From CAZIKF01 sp964539825 (GTDB lineage: Bacteria > Muiribacteriota > UBA6191), in NCBI GenBank assembly GCA_964539825.1, contig CAZIKF010000003.1, positions 1 to 64,000 of the forward strand: a stretch of DNA of 64,000 nucleotides, read 5' to 3'. Positions 9,088-16,774 of the stretch are shown here, in pieces. The position numbers were made by a program, and so were the translations under genes. Below the pieces are notes generated by a model that was not told the origin of the DNA, ran no database searches, and worked only from the letters and a program-made list of their open reading frames with translations. The stretch's first letter is position 1; the number at the start of each line of letters is the position of its first letter.

Positions 9088-9781
9088 GCCCTTTTACTTC
9101 GTAACGATTGGTATTGGAAACTCGCAGGACCTGACCTTGAGAGCCCATGCGCTTCTTAAATCCACACCCGTATTGATAGCCGAGGAGTTAAAACCTGCTA
9201 GAAAACTTCTCAAGGAACTGGGAAGAAGATTTTACGAAGGTGAATTTGAACCGCTGCGCAAGGAGGCCTATCTCTTTGCTGTGGATGAGAATGTATCTGC
9301 TGAGGATCTTGAGTATTTACGCAGTGAGGTTTTTCCACGCATTTCAGAAGCGTCCTATATTTCCGGTGCTGGTTCTCCGTTATTTGAAGATCCCGGGTCT
9401 TTAATACAACCCTGTCTAAAAGGTTTCAGAGTTGAGAGGATTCCTGGCGTCACTTCACTCGGTGCCCTGATGATGTATTTTCCATCGCGGCTCAAGAGCT
9501 TTTCTATGCAAGGATTTCTTCCCCCAAAGACAGAGCTAAGAAGAAGGGTTATTCGTGAGATAGCTAAGCAGGAAACTCCTACCTTTCTTATGGAAACCCC
9601 CTATAGAAGAAATTCTCTGCTTGAGGATTTACAACACATCCTTCCCCATTGGAAGGTTGTATTTGGATATAAACTGACTACCGCGGATCAAAAGATCTTT
9701 GAAGGTCCCATTCTAGAGATAGCCAGGGCAGTAAAAGATTTACCAAAGGGAGAGTTTGTGCTCCTGATTTACCCTCATTAA
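9077..9781 (+). CDS. RsmI-like tetrapyrrole-fold SAM methyltransferase
   Basis: A member of the SAM-dependent methyltransferase family that includes RsmI (16S rRNA C1402 2'-O-methylation) and corrin/porphyrin methylases. Seen: an N-terminal FVTIGIGNSQDLTLRA, a central YISGAGSPLFEDPG loop equivalent to the SDAGTP loop of RsmI, and ERIPGVTSLGALMMYFPS, the proline-glycine SAM-pocket motif. The start is most likely the TTG at 9077 with GGAGG at 9066-9070. This overlaps ftsY by 11 bases, whereas longer in-frame starts would lie deep inside ftsY. RsmI is usually about 280 residues; here the C-terminal domain is missing, so it may be a shorter sister family rather than true RsmI. The substrate is not known from sequence. 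Confidence 0.75.
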   Translation: MPAKPFYFVTIGIGNSQDLTLRAHALLKSTPVLIAEELKPARKLLKELGRRFYEGEFEPLRKEAYLFAVDENVSAEDLEYLRSEVFPRISEASYISGAGSPLFEDPGSLIQPCLKGFRVERIPGVTSLGALMMYFPSRLKSFSMQGFLPPKTELRRRVIREIAKQETPTFLMETPYRRNSLLEDLQHILPHWKVVFGYKLTTADQKIFEGPILEIARAVKDLPKGEFVLLIYPH

Positions 9782-9866
9782 AATCGACTATCATAAAGAC
9801 AGAAGCGAAAAAGTTCCCGTACTTTTCCGATAGTTCTGTGGGGGCTCCCTGGAATTCAATTCTCGG

Positions 9867-10352
9867 TTATAACTTCTTACTCATAAAAACCTGGGAGCAG
9901 ATTTCCTGGTAATTTCTATGCTGGTACCAGCGAAAGGCTTTGGCCTGGGAATGAACCTCCAAAAGGAGTTTGTCTTTTCCCGCGTTGCGAGCAGACTCCT
10001 CGATCAGGTCCATGAGTTTGGACCCTATGCCGGCGGACTGGCTGCCTGGCTTCACCACGATTTGGGCCAGGTAAGCGCAACGTTTCAGATCGGTTTCTTT
10101 TGGATTGAAGAAAGTCTGGATTAACTCTGGGTCCATTAGTAGGAAAAAATAAGCTATGAGCTTACCATCAGCGTCTTCCAGGCCCTGGGAAATACACTGA
10201 CCTTGTCCTGCCCAATCGAGAAACTGGCGTAGAATTTCTCTTTTTGAGACCGGGTCAATTTCATTTTTGGAATATTGCTGGATATGAGACTCTAGTTCCA
10301 GTATTTCCTGAAGATGATAAGGTTGGAGAGTTACGAGCCCGGGTAGGACCAT
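9867..10352 (-). CDS. GNAT-family N-acetyltransferase
   Basis: A 161-residue acetyltransferase of the GCN5-related fold. The acetyl-CoA pyrophosphate-binding motif A is visible as VVKPGSQSAGIGSKLMD near residue 98-114, followed by LLLEVHSQAKAFRWYQHRNY, typical of motif B. The domain order fits RimI-like enzymes, but the acceptor (protein amine or small molecule) cannot be deduced. It starts 9 bases after the fliS stop on the same strand and is therefore probably the last gene of the flagellar operon. Acetylation of a flagellar protein or glycan precursor is a possible but unproven role. Confidence 0.8.
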   Translation of the reverse strand: MVLPGLVTLQPYHLQEILELESHIQQYSKNEIDPVSKREILRQFLDWAGQGQCISQGLEDADGKLIAYFFLLMDPELIQTFFNPKETDLKRCAYLAQIVVKPGSQSAGIGSKLMDLIEESARNAGKDKLLLEVHSQAKAFRWYQHRNYQEICSQVFMSKKL

Positions 10353-10361
10353 GACTGAAAC

Positions 10362-11072
10362 CTAGACCTTACGAGGAATATTCTTCCCGTAGATTTGTTT
10401 GAAGCGATTGGTTTGAGCATTGGCCGCGGTAGGAGTTTTTGCTGCTGGTTGGGCAGGGGTACCTGGCTGGGCGATGGGTTTAGAAGCTGGAGTTTCTGGT
10501 GTTTCAGCAGAACGCTGGATGGGGGTCTCAGCCTGGGTCTCGGAGATAGGTGCAGGTGAGGGCGCGGGCGGTGCGGCAGGTGCAGGTTGAGCCGCAATGG
10601 TCGCCGGGGCAGGACCAGGGCTTAATTTGGGTGCTGCTTCCGATTTTGGGGGAGCAGCCGGTTCGGGAATCCCATCGGGGTATTTTTCCTTGTTGATCTT
10701 AATGACTTCCTGCCACGTGCCCCGCAGGTCTTTGAGCATTTGGAGCACAACCTCAAGATTATCATCATTTTTATTTATATTGGCCTGAGCAAGGGTGTAA
10801 TTGACGTATTCATAGATATTGAAGAGATTCTTAGCAATGTCTCCCCCGATATCAAAGTTGAGGGAAACCATTAACTCGGTAATGATATTCTGAGCCTTGA
10901 TCAAGGCATTACTACAGACCTCAATCTGGTTTTTATCATAGATCATGGACTGGGCTTGAATGATGTTCTTGATGGCTCCATCATAAAGCATCAAGATCAG
11001 CATCTCAGGACTGGCGGTCTCGAACTTCATCCGCTTGTACTGATTCATCTGACTTTGATACGGATTAGCCAT
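10362..11072 (-). CDS. fliS: Flagellin export chaperone FliS with long Pro/Ala tail
   Basis: FliS binds the C-terminus of cytoplasmic flagellin and delivers it to the flagellar export gate. Residues 1-135 form the normal helical FliS domain, starting MANPYQSQMNQYKRMKFETA and including ASPEMLILMLYDGAIKNI and an acidic DDNLEVVLQMLKDLRGTW segment. Residues about 136-225 are a low-complexity tail dominated by Pro and Ala, and the last dozen residues are basic (RFKQIYGKNIPRKV). Usual FliS proteins are 125-150 residues, so this tail nearly doubles the length. The ATG is preceded by GAGGAG. It lies between maf and a GNAT gene, 9 bases from each. Confidence 0.9.
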   Translation of the reverse strand: MANPYQSQMNQYKRMKFETASPEMLILMLYDGAIKNIIQAQSMIYDKNQIEVCSNALIKAQNIITELMVSLNFDIGGDIAKNLFNIYEYVNYTLAQANINKNDDNLEVVLQMLKDLRGTWQEVIKINKEKYPDGIPEPAAPPKSEAAPKLSPGPAPATIAAQPAPAAPPAPSPAPISETQAETPIQRSAETPETPASKPIAQPGTPAQPAAKTPTAANAQTNRFKQIYGKNIPRKV

Positions 11073-11081
11073 AGATTCTCC

Positions 11082-13010
11082 TCAAGAAGCGGTTTGCTCC
11101 CATTTTTCACCCATCGAGTTGAGACAACCCTCCTTCGCGACCATAAGATGCGCGCCTAAATTTTCAAAACAGCTAAATCTGGATTCCATGAAATTATAGT
11201 AAAAATTCGCTGTCGTCTCTATGAGTTCAGCTGAGAGGACCTGCCCCACAAGTTTACCAATTTCACGCTTGAAAAACATCTCCGCCTTTTGGTTTTCATG
11301 GTCAATCCAGTCCAGGATGAATTTATCCTCAATTCCGCAATTAGACTGACTCGTCAGGAGATTAAAGGAATTCCTTACTTTTACTTTTCCGGAATCTGTT
11401 TCCACTTCGTCCTTGCTCTGTAGTAAATCCTCACATTCCTGCTGAAGTTTTTTGGCTGTTTTGCCGGCCTCATTAAGGGTATTGAGCTTCGAGTCAATGT
11501 CAGTCAGGAGTGCTTGATAATTATAATCGGATGGTCTGTTATAGAGTTCGGCGAGTTTTTGCTCAATAGGCAACTCACGGGTAAGAATTTGTTCACAGAC
11601 ATCCTTAAAACGCATTTGTCTACAGTTCTCCCGCACGATTCCCCGCTCCGAGGCATTGATGATCAATTGAGAGGATCTGGCGAATTCGTCATGGAACCAC
11701 TTGGCATAAAGTCGGTGATTCTTCTGACAGAAAACAGTCTTTCCATAAATATCCGGTTCGGGAAAAATGTTGTATTCCAGTAGTCTTTGGATATGAAAAC
11801 TTTGGTAGGAGGTATATAAGTACCTTCGATCAGCACTTTCTAAATAGCTTGTATAGCCATCATCGAATCTTGATCCCGGGCAATGGTAAAGAAAGTCTGA
11901 ATAGGAAAGATCCTGACCTACGAAAATGATGGGGTTGGAGCCGATTTTCCGAGCCAGGTCAAAACAGGTGCTGGCGATGGACCCCCAACTTAAAAGAGCC
12001 TCCGGTCCACTGGCAAACTGGGTGAAATACTTCGCGTAATAGCCGTCGAAGTTGGTAAAGAAAGCCCTCAGGCCCTCTAATTCCAAAATCTCGTAATAAG
12101 TCATGGGTTCCGCTACCACGTACACATCGGAGACATCCATGTTCTTAAGGTGAATAAAGTTTCCCGAGGTAGGGTCGGCAGTACATACAATATGAGGGGT
12201 GATTCCCTGTCGCTTGAGTATTGGAAAGGCGGTATCCACGCAGATTAGCAATGCTCTATTTCGAATTTCTCGTAAAAGGTCAAATTGGAGATGAAGGGAA
12301 GGACCCGCTGAAATGATGACTACGGGAATTCCCTGAAACTGATCGAAGAGATGCCTTGCCCAGGGGTATTTGCCGAAATGCGGCACGTTTTTCATGCAGT
12401 TGTCGGTGAAATCACCCTCCGACTCCATGATTGTAATGGTGTTGACCGTGTACTTGGAGATGGCCTGTGTGAAATGGGATTTCATTCGTTCCCACTCAGC
12501 GCCAAAGAGAGTCAGGTAGGAGGGTAACTCCAGTACCTGCACGCCTGAATACTGGTAGAAATTATAAAATTCGCACAGAGCCTGCCCGGTTTGGTCTGGA
12601 TCAGCGCTGATGAGAAATTTGAACCTTGAATTTTTGAAGTAAGGGGATAAATCTCTGTGCTGCACAGCCTGGGCTAAAATTGCATAGGTTGGTTCCACGA
12701 TCACAACATCCTCATGGGGATGGTGTTCAAGAAAGTAATCCAGGTGATATCCAAGCCCCAGGCCAAAGCAGATGGTCAACGACCTTTCCTTAATATTTGC
12801 CTTTTCATAGATTTTTTTGGCTTCTTTGTCGGGATAGCCCGAGTGCAGGGTTAACTCACCCCTGGGATGCTTCAATATGAGATTGGGAAGTCCGGACCTG
12901 GTGGTAGCCGGAACTACATCATTGATTCGACTGTCTTGAAACTCCTTATTGATGAGTATCTTATGCAGGTGTGGAGAGCACTCCATCAGGTAATCAAGAT
13001 CGATACTCAT
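11082..13010 (-). CDS. Maf/DUF115 motility accessory factor (flagellin glycosyltransferase-like)
   Basis: A 642-residue protein of the motility accessory factor family (DUF115, MptE-like domain). In Campylobacter, Aeromonas, Clostridium and magnetotactic bacteria these proteins attach nonulosonic or related sugars to flagellin. Seen: an N-terminal Rossmann-like part with CFGLGLGYHLDYFLEHHP (about 81-98) and VIVEPT (103-108), then the central GT-A/DUF115 domain with VVIISAGPSL (230-239), ICVDTAFPILKRQGITPHIV (256-275) and VGQDLSYSD (about 376), and a helical C-terminal region. It lies three bases after the 207-residue gene and nine before fliS, so it belongs to the flagellar operon. The sugar cannot be read from sequence, and no nonulosonate biosynthesis genes are in the window. 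Confidence 0.85.
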   Translation of the reverse strand: MSIDLDYLMECSPHLHKILINKEFQDSRINDVVPATTRSGLPNLILKHPRGELTLHSGYPDKEAKKIYEKANIKERSLTICFGLGLGYHLDYFLEHHPHEDVVIVEPTYAILAQAVQHRDLSPYFKNSRFKFLISADPDQTGQALCEFYNFYQYSGVQVLELPSYLTLFGAEWERMKSHFTQAISKYTVNTITIMESEGDFTDNCMKNVPHFGKYPWARHLFDQFQGIPVVIISAGPSLHLQFDLLREIRNRALLICVDTAFPILKRQGITPHIVCTADPTSGNFIHLKNMDVSDVYVVAEPMTYYEILELEGLRAFFTNFDGYYAKYFTQFASGPEALLSWGSIASTCFDLARKIGSNPIIFVGQDLSYSDFLYHCPGSRFDDGYTSYLESADRRYLYTSYQSFHIQRLLEYNIFPEPDIYGKTVFCQKNHRLYAKWFHDEFARSSQLIINASERGIVRENCRQMRFKDVCEQILTRELPIEQKLAELYNRPSDYNYQALLTDIDSKLNTLNEAGKTAKKLQQECEDLLQSKDEVETDSGKVKVRNSFNLLTSQSNCGIEDKFILDWIDHENQKAEMFFKREIGKLVGQVLSAELIETTANFYYNFMESRFSCFENLGAHLMVAKEGCLNSMGEKWEQTAS

Positions 13011-13013
13011 GAT

Positions 13014-13637
13014 TTAAGGATTGGAAACCAATGCTTCGCGGAAGGTAACAACTTCCCTGGAAAGGACTTCCAGGGAGGGTTTCAACTCGTACTCCAGTAA
13101 GTCCAGAAATGTTGTACGGTCTTTGGAACTCTGGCAATCGAGAATCTCTTCGATGGTTTTGGAAAGTTTTTGACTCTCAAGGATGAACGGAGATTGGTGT
13201 AGATCCTGCTGTAGAATTAAATCCTGAAAAATGGCCATGGAGCGGCTATAGATCGTGGTAAACCAGCTCAGGCCGTCTGTGACAATGACGAATTCCTGGT
13301 AGCCTTTGCTATCCTGGGAGTCCTCAAAAGAACCCAGGACTTCATCCAGAACTTTAACCATTTCACTGAGGATGGTCGGTGCGTCTCCCAGTGCTTCCAG
13401 TACCAACATGGTTGGGGTTGTGCTCTTGATGATCAACTTCTGGATTCTGGAGAGCGGTAGATTCTGGTGATCTAATTCGGCGGCTTCATCGAGGTCTCGA
13501 TCATTGAGCTGGATCTGCGTGAGTACCTCGCCCCTTGGTCCCAGAACGTCGGTTTCAATCTTTTGGATCAGCTGCCCAAAGTTTAGCAAATCAGCTACGT
13601 CTAACTGAGCCCTCTCCGCGTTTATGTAGATCTCCAT
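13014..13637 (-). CDS. Unrecognised protein of the fliD-maf-fliS operon
   Basis: I do not recognise this 207-residue protein. It has no signal peptide or membrane segment. Residues 1-75 read as alternating strands (MEIYINAERAQLDVADLLNF, then VLTQIQLNDRDL, then IQKLIIKST), suggesting a small beta-rich domain. Residues 80-207 are helical and acidic. It sits between fliD and maf on the same strand, separated from maf by three bases, so it is almost certainly expressed with them. A cytoplasmic chaperone or regulator for the enlarged FliD, or a Maf partner, would fit the position, but this is inference only. The Shine-Dalgarno is weak (AAAAAGA), and the ATG is the first in the frame after fliD. 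Confidence 0.8.
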   Translation of the reverse strand: MEIYINAERAQLDVADLLNFGQLIQKIETDVLGPRGEVLTQIQLNDRDLDEAAELDHQNLPLSRIQKLIIKSTTPTMLVLEALGDAPTILSEMVKVLDEVLGSFEDSQDSKGYQEFVIVTDGLSWFTTIYSRSMAIFQDLILQQDLHQSPFILESQKLSKTIEEILDCQSSKDRTTFLDLLEYELKPSLEVLSREVVTFREALVSNP

Positions 13638-13712
13638 AGTATCTTTTTCGTGATCTCACCAGAAAACGGTTCAGGTTACCATTGGAAAGGAGCATTTCTC
13701 CAATAAAGTTCC

Positions 13713-16472
13713 CTAAAATCCTCCGGTATTCTGTGCGAGAAGCTGCTGCGATTGGTCTTGTAACTTCGCCAAAGTCGTTTCCATGTTCGTAAACTGTTGA
13801 AACAAAGACTCCTGGTATTTGAGAAGATTACGATTCTTAAATATGATATCCGCCTGCATTGTAGCGATTTGGGTATCGATGGTAGAAAAACTGGCCGTAT
13901 CCGCTCTCCCGGCTTTTCTGGTCAGGAAACCATTAAAGCTGGTAAATTCTCGAATACTTTCCTTGAAGCGCTCAGCGAGCCCGAATTTTCTATCAGGATC
14001 GTCTTCCTGTCCCTCGCGGGCAAAGAGAAGTCTGACACTCTCCATGTTGGTTTCCAGTGCATTTTCAAGTTTACCGGGATCGAAAATCTGAAGCTTTCCA
14101 ACTTTGGTTTCATCTTTATTGGAACCGATCTTACCGGTGCTGATTCCGATTTCCGCGAGGATCCCAAAGGAACCTTCCGAGTCCACCGTGGTAAAGGACA
14201 TACTGCGCAGCATGTTATAGGATCTCTGTAGGATGGGGTCACGTACCAGGGCCTGAGTCCTGAGCGCAGATTCCCTTTTCTCAATTTCATCAGAGTCCAT
14301 CGTCTCAAGCTCTTCCTTGGTCAATCCCTTGAGCTTGAAGTCCTTTTCCGCGTTGAGCTTGTTATAGATCAGTTCTATTGCTGTGTTGTACTTTTCAGTA
14401 AAGTCCTCGATCTTAGCTTGTACATCCTCAGTATCATGTTTGATCTCAAGTTCGGTCACTCCTACGCTCTCCAGGTTGATCTTAACCTCATCGATGAGAT
14501 CATCCACCTGGTTTGAACTTCTTCGCACTTCAAGATTATCCACCGTGAAAACGGCATCCTGGGCCGCCTGAAGAACATTTTTAGGGCGGTACTGGATTTC
14601 CGGCTCGGGATCGGGATCAGGATCCGGGTCGGGATCAGGGTCCGGGGGCGGATCCTCTATCTCAGGCGCTTCGGGTGTATTTTGATCCATTTCAATTTCA
14701 CGGGCGATGGTTCCGTCAACATCCCCAATGTCGATCCGACCTATAGAGGTATTGAAGAAAATATCACCGTCCTGCAGAAATCCGGTGACACCGGTTTCAT
14801 CGGATTTGTCGTTTATGGCCTCGTTGATGTCTTCAAGTGTGGAAAAGGCCCCGATGAGAATATCCACATCATTTACGGAGATGGTCTGATCTTCGGTAGT
14901 GAGAAAGCCTGTGGTGGAGGAAAGGCTATCGGGTTCGTTACCGACAGTGGTGAAGTTGCCCAGGGCCGGTAGAGCCGTTCCGCCCAGATCCAGTTCCCCT
15001 TCGGAGGCGAATTCCAGTTTCCCTCCGTTATTATTGGCGGTAACTCCCGAGATGCCCGCGCTGTTGATTGAAGTGATCACTTCATCCAAAGTCTTCGCGG
15101 TGGCGAAATCAATATCAGTGCCATTTATGGTGAGGGTGGTATTGGCAACCTCGACGTCTGAAGCGGTGACCGAGTAATTGAGTGCCTGATCCAGGGTCTG
15201 GGAGAGATCCTGGGTGATCGCGGAACCATCCAGGTTTTTCAAGTAGACATGGGTTCTTTCGCGGGTTGTAGATACCGGCGCTCCGTCCAGGCGGAATTTC
15301 TGGCCCGCGATATCAATGATGTCATCGTTAAAAATGTCACCCATGCCGTCACCGTTACGAGAGGCATCCGTGACGATGAACTGATCGCCATTATTATTAC
15401 CACCGTAGCGGTTGGGCCATTTGAAGGTACTGGAGAGACGGAGCCGCTCAGTGGTGTCGGTAAAAGCGACGCCGGGAGTAAAGGTTAAGTCACTGGTAGC
15501 GGTGAGATCACCCTTTCCACCAAGCTCTTCCGCGTTATCCCCGCTAATATCAAGGAGATTAACTGTGCTGCCTTCCTGGGCGATTCTTAGGGCATCATCT
15601 TTGACCTCCGCACTCAGTCCAAAAGCTCCCTCGGCATTGATCAGATCGGCGATAGCCTGGAGGCTCTCCCCGCCCACCAGATCAATATTATTTCCTGCAA
15701 CGCTGATGGTTCCAGCCTCGGCGGCGAAACCACCTGTAAAAGTCGCGGACTCGTAGAGTTCTCCCTTAACGTCATTAGGATTTACATTGGTGCGGTTGTC
15801 AGGACCGGGAACTTCAGGACCCGTGGGATCGGTAGGATCAGTGGGATCAGTGGGTCCGGGAGGAGCGCCCCTTTCGATGACTCCGATGTCCTGGAGCAGT
15901 GTACCTTCTTTGTCACTAATATCAATGGCACCGGCAAATCCCGATTCCTGGGATTCAAGAATCAGCGTATTATCAAATATCCGTGCGCTGACCTTGGTGT
16001 CTTCGGTAGTCTGGTTGATGGCGTCTTTAAGCCCCGCCAGGGTTACACCAGAGTCAATGATCAGCGAGCTACCGTTGATCTCTATGGTGGATTCTTCAGT
16101 AGAGAGAGACTCGCTGGTGGAAGTTTGACGATCAGAGGCTATCTGGTGGTTCTGGGCCAATTGTTTGACGTTGAAATCATAGATTCCGGTTTTCGCGTCT
16201 GTAGTGGCTGTGGCTGAGAGAATACCCTCGGGGCTGGTCTCGGCGATTTTTCTGTTGAAAGTGGAATTGAGCGAAAGTGCCAGCAGGGAATCTTCCACCG
16301 CGAACATGGCTGAATTAACCGACTGGTATTCTTCCTTCTGAAGGCCGAGGAGGTGTTGATCCTGCTCTAACCGGTGAATAGGTACCAGTTGCCTTGAAGT
16401 TAACGCTTCAACCAGCTGTCCTGAGTCAATTCCAGAAATTAGGCCGGTACTTAAAGCTAGATCACCTGACAT
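13713..16472 (-). CDS. fliD: Flagellar cap protein FliD with four hook-IN-type inserts
   Basis: Filament cap (hook-associated protein 2), which promotes flagellin folding at the tip. Residues 1-100 are a clear FliD N-terminal domain beginning LSTGLISGIDSGQLVEAL. The last 270 residues form the C-terminal domain, with the coiled coil ending TLAKLQDQSQQLLAQ. In between are four units resembling the flagellin hook-IN motif (starting near STIEINGSSL, AGTISVAGNNI, TTLTINGTDI and QTISVNDVDI), joined by low-complexity linkers: a PTDP repeat near 205-220 and a long run of alternating Pro/Asp near 612-630. The total of 919 residues is about twice the E. coli protein (468). The ATG has AAGGAG before it and a sigma-28-type promoter about 80 bases upstream. 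Confidence 0.95.
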   Translation of the reverse strand: MSGDLALSTGLISGIDSGQLVEALTSRQLVPIHRLEQDQHLLGLQKEEYQSVNSAMFAVEDSLLALSLNSTFNRKIAETSPEGILSATATTDAKTGIYDFNVKQLAQNHQIASDRQTSTSESLSTEESTIEINGSSLIIDSGVTLAGLKDAINQTTEDTKVSARIFDNTLILESQESGFAGAIDISDKEGTLLQDIGVIERGAPPGPTDPTDPTDPTGPEVPGPDNRTNVNPNDVKGELYESATFTGGFAAEAGTISVAGNNIDLVGGESLQAIADLINAEGAFGLSAEVKDDALRIAQEGSTVNLLDISGDNAEELGGKGDLTATSDLTFTPGVAFTDTTERLRLSSTFKWPNRYGGNNNGDQFIVTDASRNGDGMGDIFNDDIIDIAGQKFRLDGAPVSTTRERTHVYLKNLDGSAITQDLSQTLDQALNYSVTASDVEVANTTLTINGTDIDFATAKTLDEVITSINSAGISGVTANNNGGKLEFASEGELDLGGTALPALGNFTTVGNEPDSLSSTTGFLTTEDQTISVNDVDILIGAFSTLEDINEAINDKSDETGVTGFLQDGDIFFNTSIGRIDIGDVDGTIAREIEMDQNTPEAPEIEDPPPDPDPDPDPDPDPEPEIQYRPKNVLQAAQDAVFTVDNLEVRRSSNQVDDLIDEVKINLESVGVTELEIKHDTEDVQAKIEDFTEKYNTAIELIYNKLNAEKDFKLKGLTKEELETMDSDEIEKRESALRTQALVRDPILQRSYNMLRSMSFTTVDSEGSFGILAEIGISTGKIGSNKDETKVGKLQIFDPGKLENALETNMESVRLLFAREGQEDDPDRKFGLAERFKESIREFTSFNGFLTRKAGRADTASFSTIDTQIATMQADIIFKNRNLLKYQESLFQQFTNMETTLAKLQDQSQQLLAQNTGGF

Positions 16473-16550
16473 TTTAGTCTCCTTACCTTACCGCAAATCG
16501 GCCCCATCCCGGGACCACGGCATCACCACGCATAATGAGCCTTATCTTCT

Positions 16551-16578
16551 CTATCGGCATCACGAATAAAGAAGTTTA
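16551..16578 (-). promoter_or_regulatory. Sigma-28 (FliA)-type promoter for fliD
   Basis: Read on the minus strand, TAAA (16578-16575), 16 bases, then GCCGATAG (16558-16551). The class-3 flagellar consensus is TAAA-N15-GCCGATAA, so the -10 matches 7 of 8 and the spacer is one base long. The fliD ATG lies about 80 bases downstream. This places the fliD-207aa-maf-fliS-GNAT operon under late flagellar control. Confidence 0.7.
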
Positions 16579-16774
16579 GCTTTTTTTGAGATTTTTTATC
16601 TGTATAGTGATTTTTCCGTTTGTTTCTGTATGAATTTGTCGGCATTTTCGGGAATTTTGATGACCCGAAAGATAATTTTGCACTCCCGTCTCCTTCTATT
16701 TTATGGATAAAATCTCAGGTATGGAAGGGGGACTCATTAAGGGATTGGCCTCTTATAACGATATTTGATGTGGA

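Noticed and set aside
13797..14231. Rightward 144-codon frame inside fliD
   Set aside because: Antisense to a well-supported FliD C-terminal domain, with no ribosome-binding site or recognisable domain; a shadow frame.
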